Of a stretch of DNA of 64,000 bases, positions 1 to 11,378 are shown piece after piece; the first letter of the stretch is position 1, and every line of letters begins with the position of its first letter. The translations under genes and the position numbers were made by a program. Below the pieces are notes generated by a model. The model was not told the origin of the DNA, searched no databases, and was given only the letters and a program-made list of their open reading frames with translations. The DNA is from Schistocerca nitens (lineage: Eukaryota > Arthropoda > Insecta > Orthoptera > Acrididae). The stretch covers positions 124,285,521-124,349,520 of the forward strand of contig NC_064621.1 in assembly GCF_023898315.1 (NCBI RefSeq), written 5' to 3'.

Positions 1-218
1 TACACTATAATTCAAAACTATCTCCTAGAAAAACTAAAACTCTACTTTACCCCTCCCACTCGCTTCTCAACACTTTCTTTAACCCCTTAGAGTCCTCCCT
101 TACTCTTCCAGTCCTAAGTTTCCAATAGACACCACACTTGGAAATATTATCTAATATATACTCTTACTTATACTCTACTTCTCCCACTATCCTACAATTT
201 GTCAGAATAGTTGTTAGA

Positions 219-780
219 CTACATCTACATCTACATCTACATCTATACTCCGCGAGCCACCTTACGGTGTGTGGCGGAGGGTACTTATTGTACCACTATC
301 TGATCCCCCCTTCCCTGTTCCATTCACGAATTGTGCGTGGGAAGAACGACTGCTTGTAAGTCTCCGTATTTGCTCTAATTTCTCGGATCTTTTCGTTGTG
401 ATCATTACGCGAGATATATGTGGGCGGTAGTAATATGTTGCCCATCTCTTCCCGGAATGTGCTCTCTCGTAATTTCGATAATAAACCTCTCCGTATTGCG
501 TAACGCCTTTCTTGAAGTGTCCGCCACTGGAGCTTGTTCAGCATCTCCGTAACGCTCTCGCGCTGACTAAATGTCCCCATGACGAATCGCGCTGCTTTTC
601 GCTGGATCATGTCTATCTCTTCTATTAATCCAACCTGGTAAGGGTCCCATGCTGATGAGCAATACTCAAGAATCGGACGAACAAGCGTTTTGTAAGCTAC
701 TTCTTTCGTCGATGAGTCACATTTTCTTAGAATTCTTCTTATGAATCTCAACCTGGCGCCTGACATCAAATCCAAAAATA
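219..780 (-). mobile_element. 3' end of a jockey/CR1-type LINE (copy 1)
   Basis: Minus-strand reading (about 296-780) gives the C-terminal part of a non-LTR reverse transcriptase. It shows the thumb-region pattern AYKTLVRPILEYCSSAWDP, then IDMIQRKAARFV, and ends REWNREGGIR. That arrangement is typical of jockey/CR1-like LINEs. The element's 3' end is a (TAGATG)n run, seen here as ctacat repeats at 219-245. The same 3' end recurs at 14432 (plus strand) and at 63706 (minus strand), so this is one family with at least three copies here. The copy is heavily 5'-truncated: endonuclease and catalytic RT motifs are absent. The 5' boundary near 780 is approximate. Confidence 0.85.
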
Positions 781-962
781 TTTCTGTACACTTAGGTATA
801 CCATGTAGCATAATCAACCACAATGTGTACCATCATAACCACCATGAATACTTCTAGTTCTTATGTACATAAATATATTCCATTACATACCTGTATGTGA
901 TGTGAAACCATCACCTCACATAACCATGTGTGCATACCCATCATTATGTGCACAATTTTCTC
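781..962. other. AT-rich spacer, nothing recognised
   Basis: Low-complexity AT-rich DNA with short tatgtg/cataac words. I see no coding or repeat signature. Confidence 0.4.
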
Positions 963-974
963 CCCTCTAACACA

Positions 975-1205
975 CCGAGCGAGGTGGCGCAGTGGTTAGA
1001 CACTGGACTCGCATTCGGGAGGACGACGGTTCAATCCCACGTCCGGCCATCCTGATTTAGGTTTTCCGTGATTTCCCTAAATCACTCCAGGCAAATGCCA
1101 GGATGGTTCCTCTGAAAGGGCACGGCCGACTTCCTTCCCCATCCTTCCCTAATCCGATGAGACCGATGACCACGCTGTCTGGTCTCCTTCCCCAAAACCA
1201 ACCAA
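975..1205 (+). mobile_element. tRNA-derived SINE (ggcgcagtgg head)
   Basis: A tRNA-like head carries an A box (ggcgcagtggttaga, about 986) and a B box (ggttcaatccc, about 1029). A non-tRNA body follows and ends in ccaaccaac. The copy is flanked by a perfect 12-bp target-site duplication, ccctctaacaca, at 963-974 and 1206-1217, which fixes both ends. This head differs from those of the other SINEs in the window. The short ORFs across it are not coding. Confidence 0.9.
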
Positions 1206-1217
1206 CCCTCTAACACA

Positions 1218-2017
1218 TGATGGTTCTCACATTCTCTCTTCTGTTTGTGTCTTTGTGTTTCATTGTGTGTATGTGTATGGGTAGTCGTGCAGCCTGATTC
1301 TTCAGCCTGCTTAGGTAAAATAAGTTGAAGTTTATAGAAAAGCACAGAAATTGAGGACGACTTCAGCGATAGAGGTGTATGCATATGGAAAGAGGGAGAG
1401 ATAGACCGGTACTCAAATGAGAAGCAAGAAAGGAAAAAATAGAAATGATTGCTAAGATCAAAGAAGTGAGAGAAGATAGCCCCAAAGACAGGAAACCCTT
1501 CCCACCCCCCTTCCCCAGGATCCGGGGAAGTGAGATACTTGAGTGAGAAGCTGGAGGAGGTATGATGTTAAATGTCTCCTGCAGAATGGACGGACATTCT
1601 CATCTTCATCTTTGAAGTCCCCAAAGAAAGATCTTAGCACCTCCTATGGAACGGCAAATGGTGACGAATCAGTCACACTTGTCTGCGGGGTTGTCTGAAA
1701 GGTGGGATGTGTGTGTCTAGTGTTAGTCATGTTTGTGCCTACACTACCCACCCCTTTCAGAACATCTCATGGAGAGCTCGGAGGTTTCTTTTTTGACCTT
1801 GTGATCATTAAAAAATCACCTCTCTGAATAATAACCACACTACTTTAACTTCAAATAGTTATTGTCTTTAGCTTATTCGGCATAGAGTTCTAAGCTGCGT
1901 CAGTGAGGTATAGAATCAGCACCAGTGAATAGCACGGGCACTGGTAGCGTCGAACGTTTGTCGTGGCATTGGCGGGTGCGAAGTCAGCAACTCAAATGGC
2001 AACCAGCAATGGTGGTG
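1218..2017. other. Unannotated spacer
   Basis: Mixed sequence with no recognisable gene, RNA or transposon. ORFs are short and overlap on both strands. Confidence 0.4.
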
Positions 2018-2299
2018 GGTTACTGCGCCGGCATCGGCTGGTTACTGCGTCGGCATCGGCTGGTTACTGCGTCGGCATCGGCTGGTTACTGCGTCGGCAT
2101 CGGCTGGTTACTGCGTCGGCATCGGCTGGTTACTGCGTCGGCATTGGCTGGTTACTGCGTCGGCATCAGCTGGTTACTGCGTCGGCATCGGCTGGTTACT
2201 GCGTCGGCATCGGCTGATTACTGCGTCGGCTGGTTACTGCGTCGGCGTCGGCTGGTTACTGCGTTGGCATCGGCTGGTTACTGCATCAGTGGCAGCTGG

Positions 2300-2303
<4 letters not shown>
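2018..2303. repeat. 22-bp tandem repeat (minisatellite), about 13 units
   Basis: The unit ggttactgcgtcggcatcgg plus ct is repeated about 13 times with a few substitutions and one short unit. Because 22 is not a multiple of three, three units (66 bp) encode one 22-residue period. The plus strand stays open here in more than one frame. That is a property of the unit and not evidence for a protein. The array runs directly into the (TG)n tract. Confidence 0.9.

Positions 2304-2361
<58 letters not shown>
2304..2361. repeat. (TG)29 microsatellite
   Basis: Uninterrupted TG dinucleotides following the 22-bp minisatellite. Confidence 0.97.
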
Positions 2362-2364
<3 letters not shown>

Positions 2365-4234
2365 AGTGCTTCCTTCCCACACCCAAATCTTCTTAATCAA
2401 ATCCTGCAAACCAATTTCTCCATCTTCTTATTAAGGGTTGCTATAGCACTCTCAACTTCTTCTTGTCTCAATTTTTTCCAAAAAGATTCCTCCTTTTCAA
2501 GTCCTGACCACTTTGGTTGAAGATGTCTTTTCCCTCCATGCATCCACTAGTATACTTTTATTACCATGTAATGTTTGACTGATACCACTTGTTTGAGATG
2601 GAGACAGTCTTGATTTGATTTTGATTTGATTTTATCAGGGAAGCAAAAACAACATTGGTCAACCCTGTTGCTACCCGCATTGAAACAGAGTTTATTGTTC
2701 GGTATTGTTCCCTGTGTGTCTAGTAGAGCCAACAAATGCCCTTGAAGAGTGCAAAGAAATCCTTTACCAGTGCTTTGCTAGACACAATTTTTTCAGGTCT
2801 GGTTGATCCGAATATTCTGTGTTTTTTAATCTCCAGTAACATGCATTCGAAGATCAAATGTGATGTGGTTTTCTCGCCCATACCACACATCCTGCAATTG
2901 GGGTAGTCTTCTATTATTACCATTGTATGTAGGTGCTTTTTGAAATTCCTGTGGCCTGTCAATAGTCCAGTCATGAGTTTCATTTCTCTCCTGTTCAAGC
3001 CCAGGATTGAGTGACTTCTCTTAGAACATGGCTTCGACATCAGTACCTTGTTTTTGCTTTAGGACCTTAGCCCAATATTCTACATGCTATCTCCTTGTCC
3101 AGTCTCTTACTTTTATTTTGATCATCGTCTTGGTGATTGTCAGAACAGGTTCCGATCAATAAATGGTGTCATCGCCCTATTCTGGCCAATGTACTGGCTT
3201 GCTCATTACCATTAATCACTGAGCGACCAGGGACCCACAATAAGTTTACTCTATTGTTTTCCCCTTGTTGCGGAGGCTGCCAGTCCTTTCAGGGCTTCTT
3301 GGCTGTCTGAATAAATGAAAATGCTATGACCTCTATAGCACCTCCACAAATTCTCCTCCACACACGCCCTGATAGCAGATATCTCTGCTTGAACCACAGT
3401 GGCAATCTTCCCTAGAGAGGCTGCACTCTTCAGCCTTGGTGCACTCTATATAGCCTGGCCCCAACAATTTGTTCTGTTTACGAACAGTCAGTGAACCACG
3501 CTATGTCCCAAGTATGGTGTTGGAATTTGTTCTCACATGGCTCTCTACTTTCAATTACTACATTGAAAGGCTTGTTGAAGCAGCTGGGAGTTATTTTATA
3601 GTCGGCCGGAATTTCCCCAGTCATACCTATGTCTACCTCACTCAGTATTTTTGTGTGAGTTCCAGTTTTTTCCAGTCTTTGACTAGTGTGCTCCAGCTGC
3701 TGCCTCCATCTTTACCCACAGGTGTAATCGGGTCATGTCCAATGTGGTTCCCATCCCAGCAGTGGGTGTACTGCTAATTCTGCCTGTAATGACTTAGCAG
3801 GCCAATCTCTGCACCTCAACAAGCTCCTTAGCAGTTAATTGCTGTTCTACCTTTTTCCTCTGCACTGTAGCCCCACAAGTGATCATAGCTCTTACTACCA
3901 TGGTGTATATCCAGTACATACTCTTTGGGCTTGAGCCCCAGTTTTTACCACAATCTCTCCTGGTACTCACTGGAGTACCATTCGCCTTGCAACAAGTGCT
4001 GCTTATGTGAGGGGTCCACGATAGTTTCTCATCCGGGGTTACCCCTAGATATTTCATGGTCCCTTTCACTGGTAGATTTTCTTCAAGAAGATTGAGATTC
4101 CAACATGTGTGTTGGATCTGCTTCCTTGTAAATGGTAGTACAACAGTCTTCTTAGGACTGACTCCTAGATCCTATTTCCTGCACAAATTCTGCACAATCT
4201 TCAATGCTCCTTGTGCCACAGCTCTGACTGTACT

Positions 4235-4588
4235 TCAAAATTTGCCAAGTATTACAACAACAAGATCGTCCGCAAATCCATGGCAAAAGCACCGTCTAGA
4301 GTTTATTTCTACAATGAGTTCATTCACCACTAGGTTCCACAGTAGAGGGGACAAGAGCCCTCCTTGTAGACAGCCTCTGGTGGTGTTGATTACCATTTTT
4401 TCTTGCATAATGGTGGCTTCTACATTTCCACCACTAAGCGTGGTTCTAATCCACCTGCAAATGGTGGTCTCCAAGCCATGCACCTCTGCTGCCTTAACCA
4501 TGGATTCGAAGGTCATGTTATGAAAAGCCCCTGTAATGTCCAAGAAGATGCAGAGGTCTATTTCCTGAATGTGTAGTGCTTTCTCCAA
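4235..4588 (-). pseudogene. Reverse transcriptase core fragment of the R1/I-group LINE
   Basis: A 117-codon open stretch containing the RT palm motifs: an aspartate in LDITGAF (motif A), GCLQGGLLSPLLWN (motif B region) and FADDLVV (motif C, the catalytic DD). These would form the active site for target-primed reverse transcription. The frame is lost on both sides, so it is a remnant. Confidence 0.8.
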
Positions 4589-4863
4589 CTTTCCAGCAAG
4601 TTGGTGGAGTGCAGTTTCACACGATTTTCATGGTTGGTATGGATGTTGGTTTATGTGTAGACGGTCCCTAGTTAACCTCCTCTCCCTAACATGCATGTTG
4701 ACCAGTTTTTTCAATGTTTTAAGAAGAAAGGACAGGCTGATTGGTCATATCCTCATACCATTGGCCATGGTATGATCAATTCTCCCTGGTTTTGGAATGA
4801 AGCCAGATGTTAGGAATGATTCCTGCTGCTAATCATTAATTGATATATTAATGTGTGTTAAAA

Positions 4864-5158
4864 TGTCTGCTTGTGTCTGTGTATGTGCAGATGGATATGT
4901 GTGTGTGTGCGAGTGTATACCCTGTCCTTTTTTCCCCATAAGGTAAGTCTTTCCGCTCCCGGGATTGGAATGACTCCTTACCCTCTCCCTTAAAACCCAC
5001 ATCCTTTCATCTTTCCCTCTCCTTCCCTCTTTCCTGATGACGCAACCGTTGGTTGCGAAAGCTTGAATTTTGTGTGTATGTTTGTGTTTGTTTGTGTGTC
5101 TATCGACCTGCCAGCACTTTCGTTTGGTAAGTCACACCATCTTTGTTTTCAGATTTAT
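4864..5158 (+). mobile_element. Repeat insertion carrying a hammerhead-like motif
   Basis: This block interrupts the LINE, whose coding similarity resumes near 5300. It begins with tgtgtg-rich sequence, continues through a C/T-rich run, contains a compact hammerhead-like motif at 5031-5067, and ends in a tgtttgtgtttg-type tract. I recall closely similar copies as abundant in locust DNA, but cannot search. No ORF. Boundaries are approximate. Confidence 0.55.
5031..5067 (+). ncRNA. Hammerhead ribozyme-like motif A
   Basis: Core CTGATGA at 5034-5040. Stem II pairs GCAAC (5042-5046) with GTTGC (5052-5056). GAAA follows at 5057-5060. A minimal stem III pairs AG with CT (5060-5063). The predicted cleavage triplet is CTT, ending at 5064. 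Stem I pairs TTC (5031-5033) with GAA (5065-5067). One extra base (C5041) lies between CTGATGA and stem II, and stem I is only 3 bp, so activity is uncertain. Confidence 0.5.
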
Positions 5159-6044
5159 TATGTGCAAAGGTATATTATATGTAAAACTGGTAATATAAAC
5201 AAAAAAATCCAAATATCTCTTGCACATTGTGCAACTGTAGATGAAATGGATCAATAAATCAATCAATAAATCAAACTAAATAACCTACATAGGAATCTTA
5301 TTAAGTTAACCTCGTGCTTGCTGCAGGAGCGCTGGAACAATTCCCACTGCCCTTTGGATTTTACTATGGTCAATACATTCTCTGGCAGATTCCCAGTTCT
5401 TCTTTCAAATACCTGAAAACCGATATCTCACAGGGATCTCAGCCTGGTCTATGTTGTCTGTCAGAATACATTGAGGAAAATAAGTCTTGAGTAGGAATTC
5501 CAGCTTTTCATGTGCTGTCCTTGAATAATCCCCACCCTCTTTCCTTAAAGTTCCTCCTGGATTAGTTGGTATCCTAGTGAGGATTTTGTGAAGTCTGGCT
5601 TGAACAGCCATACCCTCTACCTCCTCACAGAATACCTTCCAGGGCGCCTGCTTTGCTTACTTAACTGCAAGACTGTATTTGACAAGGACCTCCCAATATT
5701 CTGCCAGTTGTCTTTTCCTTCTTGCAAGGTTAAACAGTCTTCATACCTGTTTCCTCTGTGATTCCAGGTTATTGTTCCCTCCAAGATAGATCCCTGTTCG
5801 TGCACTTCTTTGTGATTGAGCAGTTGTCATGATATGAGGTCATGATGGCAGAGGTCACTGCGTCTGCTACCTCCTTAAACCCTACTGGATTCTTTATAAA
5901 AGTACTAACTTCCCAAAAGGCTTGAGTTGAGGTCCCTCCTATATGCCTCCCAGTTCATTTTCCTGGGATTCCTATAGGCCATTGTCTGTCTAATGCCCAT
6001 GTTAACTTTGAACTTACTATACATGTGGTCCGGTGAGGATAGCT

Positions 6045-6305
6045 CTAAAACCACGTCCCTTTGACATAACTACCCTTTAAAGTGTAACCAAACGTTATGT
6101 CAATTATCTCTTCCCTTAAATTCTGAAATGTGTGTTCCTTGCCCCTATTGAGGATCTCTAAGCTATTAGCTAGAAGAAATTCTAGAAGGTTCTTACCTCT
6201 ACTATTGGTGTCAGTGCTGCTCCACACTAAGTTGTGGGGATTAACATCACATCCAACCAATAGCTGGTCACCCTGTTGTGCACAGGCATCTGTCAGTCGC
6301 TTCAC
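6045..6305 (-). pseudogene. Endonuclease (EEP-type) fragment of the R1/I-group LINE
   Basis: Resembles the middle of the apurinic-like endonuclease of R1/I LINEs: GCDVNPHNLVW followed by a LLEFLLANSLEILN stretch and IIDITF. Only part of the domain remains open. Confidence 0.65.
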
Positions 6306-7330
6306 CTCAAGAAAAGGAGCAGCAGTGTCCTCATACCGAGGCCATTACAAACTTCCTTGTGATACCTTCCTCATGCTGCCACATCCTGATGGTCGCTAAG
6401 TCCCAAGAACAAAAGTCCGCTGTCAGCATGAAGGGGACTCAGTTTTTTACATCAATGCACATTCTAGAGTTTCTTATATTTCTAGCACAAACCAGCCTTC
6501 ATCTCATGCCACCGAGGCCCAATACACCCCCTTTATACAAATAGGGTTCCTGAATCAGGGCCACATCCACTTCTCGTCTTCCCAAAAGACAACTCAGGGA
6601 AGCAGTGGCTCCTTTACTGTGTTGCAGATTTATCTGCAGCACATTCAGTCTCCATATTGCCACCAATGTCACTTCTGATGTCTTTGATTACCCTGACAGC
6701 AACCTGTAAGAACCCCAAGAATAGTCTCAGGTCCTGTTTCCGCACTGCCTTCAGGGACTTCTCTCCGACTTCCATCACAAGTGTTTGGCCGTTTGCTGCA
6801 ACCTTCCAGTTGAATATTGTGCAATCCTCTGTCGAGACTTTCGGGTTTTGAGACCCAATTTTCTCAATCAGTCTCTGGAGAGGTATCCTTAAGGAGTTTT
6901 GGCACCCAGACTAACATCTTCGCGGTCTTGAAGAGATCAGCCACTGTCTTTACCCGGAGCTTCACATCCTCCCGTGGTGAAATTAGGGGTACCTTTTTCC
7001 TTAAGCCAGTCCACTGTACCCACTCCCTCACACTCAGAGACAAAGATAAGAGCACCGTGATCCAGATAGACTCTCCTGAATTTCGATCCTTGACCAGCAA
7101 ACCGCTCCACACTCCAAGTCTCTCTCGCAACCATGCGTCTAGTGCCTTCACGTCCAGCACTCTCGTGTCCTGTGCCGTACTGTCCAGAACTCCCCCGTGT
7201 CCTCTCCGGAAACGGTGCTCCTCCCCAACCTCCACATTTATCTCTTAGTAATGACCACTGTGACTGGCTACAGCGCTCCCTCCATGTCTCCAAGCCCCGT
7301 GCATTCACAAACATATTGAAACACATACAA

Positions 7331-8090
7331 AATACTGGCTATACATTTAAATAACTTGAAATTAAATAAACTTGAAATTAAATAAATATTCCTACGGCTG
7401 GACCATAAACACGCTCTAACACACATTATTAAATACATAAACAAATTAAATAAACATATATCAAAGGAATAGCAACAAAAGGTAGGCCAGTAGCCTAATG
7501 TCTCTGTGTTTTCTAAAACACAGTAAATATTTAACCAATTTCTTCATGAATCGGATATAAACAGACATGGATGAATAAATATATTTATAAGCATGCTGTT
7601 ACCATTTTTTCATGTAACTGTGGAGTACTTATGGCCTGACGCAATTGATAGTAATCAGCCACTTTGACCTCCAATAATTCATGTACTATTAAATTAAATG
7701 CCTGTAAATCATACCAATTTACACTAATAGCTTTCTAAAGACACATATAACGACGAAATCGGATGAACTGTTTAGATTTTGGAAATTCGTTGCTGGGTGT
7801 TACTTGTATTGGCTAATTTATCGAGAGATACCAAACTTTAAACTACTAAATATATTGAAAATCTGATTACACCATCAGAATCGTCATGCAAATAATAGCA
7901 ATGTACATGCTTCTTTTTGAGGTATCATGATTCATTTGGCCACTATTAATTTCTATATGAACTGTGAAATGTCTGCCATTAAGGATTCACAAAGTCCACC
8001 ATCTTTGGCACTCCCAGCGACACAGCATCACAATAGAATTCCCAGCCATGTGGCTGGACAATGCACTGGGACTCCCACTCTCGTTCGGCT
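7331..8090. other. AT-rich spacer, nothing recognised
   Basis: A+T-rich, no ORF with recognisable similarity, no repeat boundary identified. Confidence 0.4.
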
Positions 8091-8104
8091 AACATTCGGC
8101 ACCA

Positions 8105-8298
8105 GCCGCTGTGGATGAGCAGTTCTAGGTGCTTCAGTCCAGAACTGCGCTGCTCCTACGGCCGCAGGTTCGAATCCTGCCATGGGCATGGATGTTTGTG
8201 ATGTCCTTAGGTTAGTTAGATTTGAGTTGTTCTAAGTCTAGGGGACTGATGACCTCAGATGTTGTCCCATAGTGCTTAGAGCAATTTGAACCATTTTT
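8105..8298 (+). mobile_element. tRNA-SINE, divergent copy
   Basis: Same family as 9149-9347: tRNA-like head with B box ggttcgaatcc, then the shared body (gtccttaggttagttag ... ggggactgatgacc) and end caatttgaacca. Flanked by a degenerate 14-bp duplication (8091-8104 and 8299-8312, 11 of 14 identical), so this is an older insertion. Confidence 0.85.
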
Positions 8299-8312
8299 AA
8301 CGTTCAGTACCA

Positions 8313-9135
8313 TGTGTTTGCTGCCAGGCCCTGGCTGGCCGAGTGGCCTGTGCGGCCACGCCAACTCCAGCTTAGAATATTTTCAGGGCTCCACAATTCG
8401 CCCGTTACCTCACACACCCATCAGCCTAGACCTTACTAACCATAGGTGGTTCCCACAGCCGGTATAGTTCTCAGCTTCACGCGAACACATAAGACTCCCC
8501 ACCTGCACGGCCAGTGCTACTTCAAGGTGGTGAACTCTGGAGAGGTGGAGAGAGTGTTGGTGGAAGCAACACCTTCTGGGGATAGCCAGCACCAAAACAA
8601 TGATCACGTACATGGTTGTAATATAGTGCTATTGGGCTCTTTGAAATGGAACTTCAGACTTTGTTACCTCGCTTCTGAGAACGATGAGATGAAATGTAAT
8701 GGTCATAGCTTTGGGCAGCTGTTTGGAAACGCTCCACAATGCAGAACACTCTTCCATTTTGCATTTGTTGCAATGTTTTTCATATTTTTCTAAATAAGAA
8801 ACACCGCCTCTCTCTGTTACTTTAACTATCCTGTGTGTTGTGGAACCAGCATAGTTTACACCCTCCATTCTCCAGCTTCCTGTGAGAGCATATGGATTAA
8901 TGATTTAATGTCGGTTTAGCACCTGACACAGACCCCGAAGTGATATGGAAAAAGAAAATGTATGATGGTGTGCAAAGTTGTAATCATACTCTGTGCGGAG
9001 GTGTTACAGCGGAAAAGCAATGTATCAAACTACTTATGAAAGAACAACATAGGAACCCTTTCTTGCAATCGATAGTATGTGGGATATAATCCTCCTATAG
9101 TAGGAATGAACTGGTCTGTGCAAGTGACTTCGATC
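8313..9135. other. Unannotated spacer
   Basis: No recognisable gene or transposon. ORFs at 8446-8868 overlap on opposite strands and show no family signature. Confidence 0.35.
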
Positions 9136-9148
9136 ACAGGCCACCTGC

Positions 9149-9347
9149 CGGCCGAGGTGGCCGAGCGGTTCTAGGCGCTACAGTCTGGAACCGCGCGACC
9201 GCTACGGTCGCAGGTTCAAATCCTGCCTTGGGCATGGATGTGTGTGATGTCCTTAGGTTAGTTAGATTTAAGTAGTTCTAAGTTCTAGGGGACTGATGAC
9301 CTCAGATGTTAAGTCCCATAGTGCTCAGAGCCATTTGAACCATTTGA
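9149..9347 (+). mobile_element. tRNA-SINE (Leu/Ser-like head)
   Basis: Head ggtggccgagcggttctagg (A box) and ggttcaaatcc (B box) in an about 80-bp tRNA-like region with a long variable arm, followed by the common body and ending ccatttgaa. Flanked by acaggcc(a)(c/t)ctgc duplications at 9136-9148 and 9348-9360 (12 of 13 identical), giving exact ends. Confidence 0.95.
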
Positions 9348-9496
9348 ACAGGCCATCTGCTTGTATAATTAATAGGATCGCCACATAAGCTCAATGTCAA
9401 CACATAGATTGTATTTGTTTTCGTTCTATCTGAAGAAAGATATGTGGTAATAACTTATAGAATTCTCTACCTGGTGACGTTAGTGGAGTTTTTAAA

Positions 9497-9693
9497 ATGG
9501 TTCAAATGGCTCTGAGCACTATGGGACTTAACATCTGTGGTCATCAGTCCCCTAGAACTTAAAACTACTTAAACCTAACCAACCTAAGGACATCACACAC
9601 ATCCATGCCCGAGGCAGGATTCGAACCTGCGACCGTAGCAGTCGCGCGGTTCCGGACTTCGCGCCTAGAACTGCTAGACTACCGCGGCCGGCA
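9497..9693 (-). mobile_element. tRNA-SINE (Leu/Ser-like head)
   Basis: Reverse-strand copy of the same family, flanked by a perfect 12-bp duplication ggagtttttaaa at 9485-9496 and 9694-9705. The A and B box regions are retained. Confidence 0.95.
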
Positions 9694-9705
9694 GGAGTTT
9701 TTAAA

Positions 9706-10417
9706 GTTTATAGTTTTTCTTTGCTGGGTGGTACAAAATAACAATGATAGAGGAAATGTTTGTGTGACAGAGATGAATTCACTCTGAAGAACACAGACCT
9801 TTCAGACTGCAGAACCTGTATGTAGTCTGGAAATTCGCTGAAATGCGGTAGCAAAATTCTCGTCCTTTTTCCAGTTCTCATATGATGTTGGGTATTCCTA
9901 ATCTTCCTGATAAGAAACACCATCATAATGTCTTTTCTACTACCTTGTGTTGCAGGAGAAAGCTCCATTTGGCGCTGGCCTTACCAGCTGTGCATGGTTT
10001 GTGGACTTACCACAACATGCTCCCATTTCCACTGAGTCGTCAAAACAAGGTCCTGACGCGGTAACTCGGCTCACTGTGTTTCTCCATGGCATGCATAAGG
10101 CGGTAGATACAGCACTCTGCGCCTTCCGCTCAGTTTCGACTTAAACTGGATCATATGGAAAGGGCTGCAGGGAGTGTGGGGCAGAGACTGAGGAACAGGT
10201 ACAAGCTACAGAGGGATTGCCTAAATCATCGTTGAAGTTTATCTTTTTTAGGAGATAGGTTCGAAAAAGGTAACTCATTTCGAGATAGTACCATGCATAT
10301 GATTCATCAGTGGCTGTAATCATCAAAAGACATCTCCATAGGATTCAACACATGTGGTTGAATGGATAGACTTCATTTCAAATCGCAGAAAGCATTTCTA
10401 CCAGAAAGCTTAACACT
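9706..10417. other. Unannotated spacer
   Basis: No recognised feature. Confidence 0.35.
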
Positions 10418-10560
10418 TTTTTTTTCAGTCATCTGTCTTCTGACTGATTTGATGTGACCTGCCACGAGCTCTTCTCCTTTACCAGCCTCTTCATCTCAAA
10501 GTAGTACTTGCAACCTACGTCCTCAATTACTTGCTTGATGTATTCCAATCTCTTAACACT
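10418..10560 (-). mobile_element. RTE-type LINE 3' fragment
   Basis: Matches the 3' end of the LINE at 11897-12585, including the cagtcatctgtcttctgact terminal motif preceded by a T run (a poly-A tail on the minus strand). Only about 140 bp remain. Confidence 0.75.
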
Positions 10561-10846
10561 ATATATCTGAAAAGCCAGTATATTGGCCATAGGATTTTGC
10601 ACATTTCTTACAGCTTCAAACTATCGTTGCATTTTTGAAGTGATTACTCACATAGCACACCATCTAATGTATGTGATCAATCTCAATCAACCATCACCCT
10701 CTCTCGCCTGCAACCCCATTGATATTTTACAGAACCTCTATTACGTTTTCTGCATGGTATTTAGATATAATGCATTACAATTAGGCCTACTGTTTGTTAG
10801 GGTGGGAAATATCTAGCAGCGAAGCGAGAGAATCTAAAAATATTGG

Positions 10847-10887
10847 ACTGATGACCATAGATGTTAAGTCCCATGGTGCTCAGAGCC
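10847..10887 (+). mobile_element. 41-bp 5'-truncated SINE with target duplication
   Basis: Only the last 41 bp of the common SINE body (actgatgacc to gctcagagcc) are present. They are flanked by a perfect 15-bp duplication, atctaaaaatattgg, at 10832-10846 and 10888-10902. The duplication shows this is a complete, extremely truncated integration and not erosion of a longer copy. Confidence 0.85.
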
Positions 10888-11331
10888 ATCTAAAAATATT
10901 GGCCTAATACCACGCCTGGAGACTGTTGAAGGATATAGCAGGCAAGTGAGCCTAAATTTGAAATTTTCAGATACGTCCAACGTAATGGACTTCCTACCAA
11001 AAGACGTATCTGTGCCTGTATCCGCTGACAGGAGATGTCGGAAAAAAATCAGGTAGGGTTTGGAAACTGGGTAGTTGCAGGTTCCACTCCTGCCAAACAG
11101 TCCAATCCTAGGAACCAATTCTACGATGTAACGAAAAATCTGTCTCATGCGAAGGATATCGATTTAATTAATTAGTCAATGAATCTGGTAGAATAAAGAA
11201 ATATTTCGAAGACATCCACAGCTGAGGGTTTACGAGGTAAACCCTACTTGGGTTGCCGTTTGTTCTGACCGCAGTCGACGTCACATGCAGGCCTGGCAAT
11301 GGCAAATGGCAGGACGTGACCACTTGAGAGG

Positions 11332-11332
<1 letters not shown>

Positions 11333-11376
<44 letters not shown>
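11333..11376. repeat. (GA)n microsatellite
   Basis: About 22 GA units. Confidence 0.95.

Positions 11377-11378
<2 letters not shown>

Larger units (their letters stand above)
2610..7330 (-). mobile_element. Decayed R1/I-group LINE
   Basis: Protein fragments in minus-strand order match one LINE. An ORF1-like segment lies at 7235-6864. An endonuclease piece at 6305-6045 shows GCDVNPHNLVWSS and later REEIIDITF. RT pieces at 4588-4235 contain LDITGAFHNM, GCLQGGLLSPLLWN and FADDLVV. A thumb piece lies at 4069-3794. A C-terminal Cys/His cluster near 3040-2720 reads CRMCGMGEKTTSHLIFEC. The 3' end is a short atcaaa-type tail at about 2610-2637. Frames are broken many times and a foreign repeat sits at about 4864-5158, so the element is dead. 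Exact clade (R1, LOA or I) is inference. Confidence 0.8.

Noticed and set aside
1925-2362. 145-codon ORF with a repeated GYCVGIGWLLRRHRLV-type pattern
   Set aside because: It is a direct translation of a 22-bp minisatellite and a TG run, open in several frames. No protein evidence.
9149-9240. Genuine tRNA-Leu/Ser gene
   Set aside because: The tRNA-like segment lacks proper acceptor pairing, recurs many times with the same SINE body, and is bounded by target duplications. It is a SINE head.
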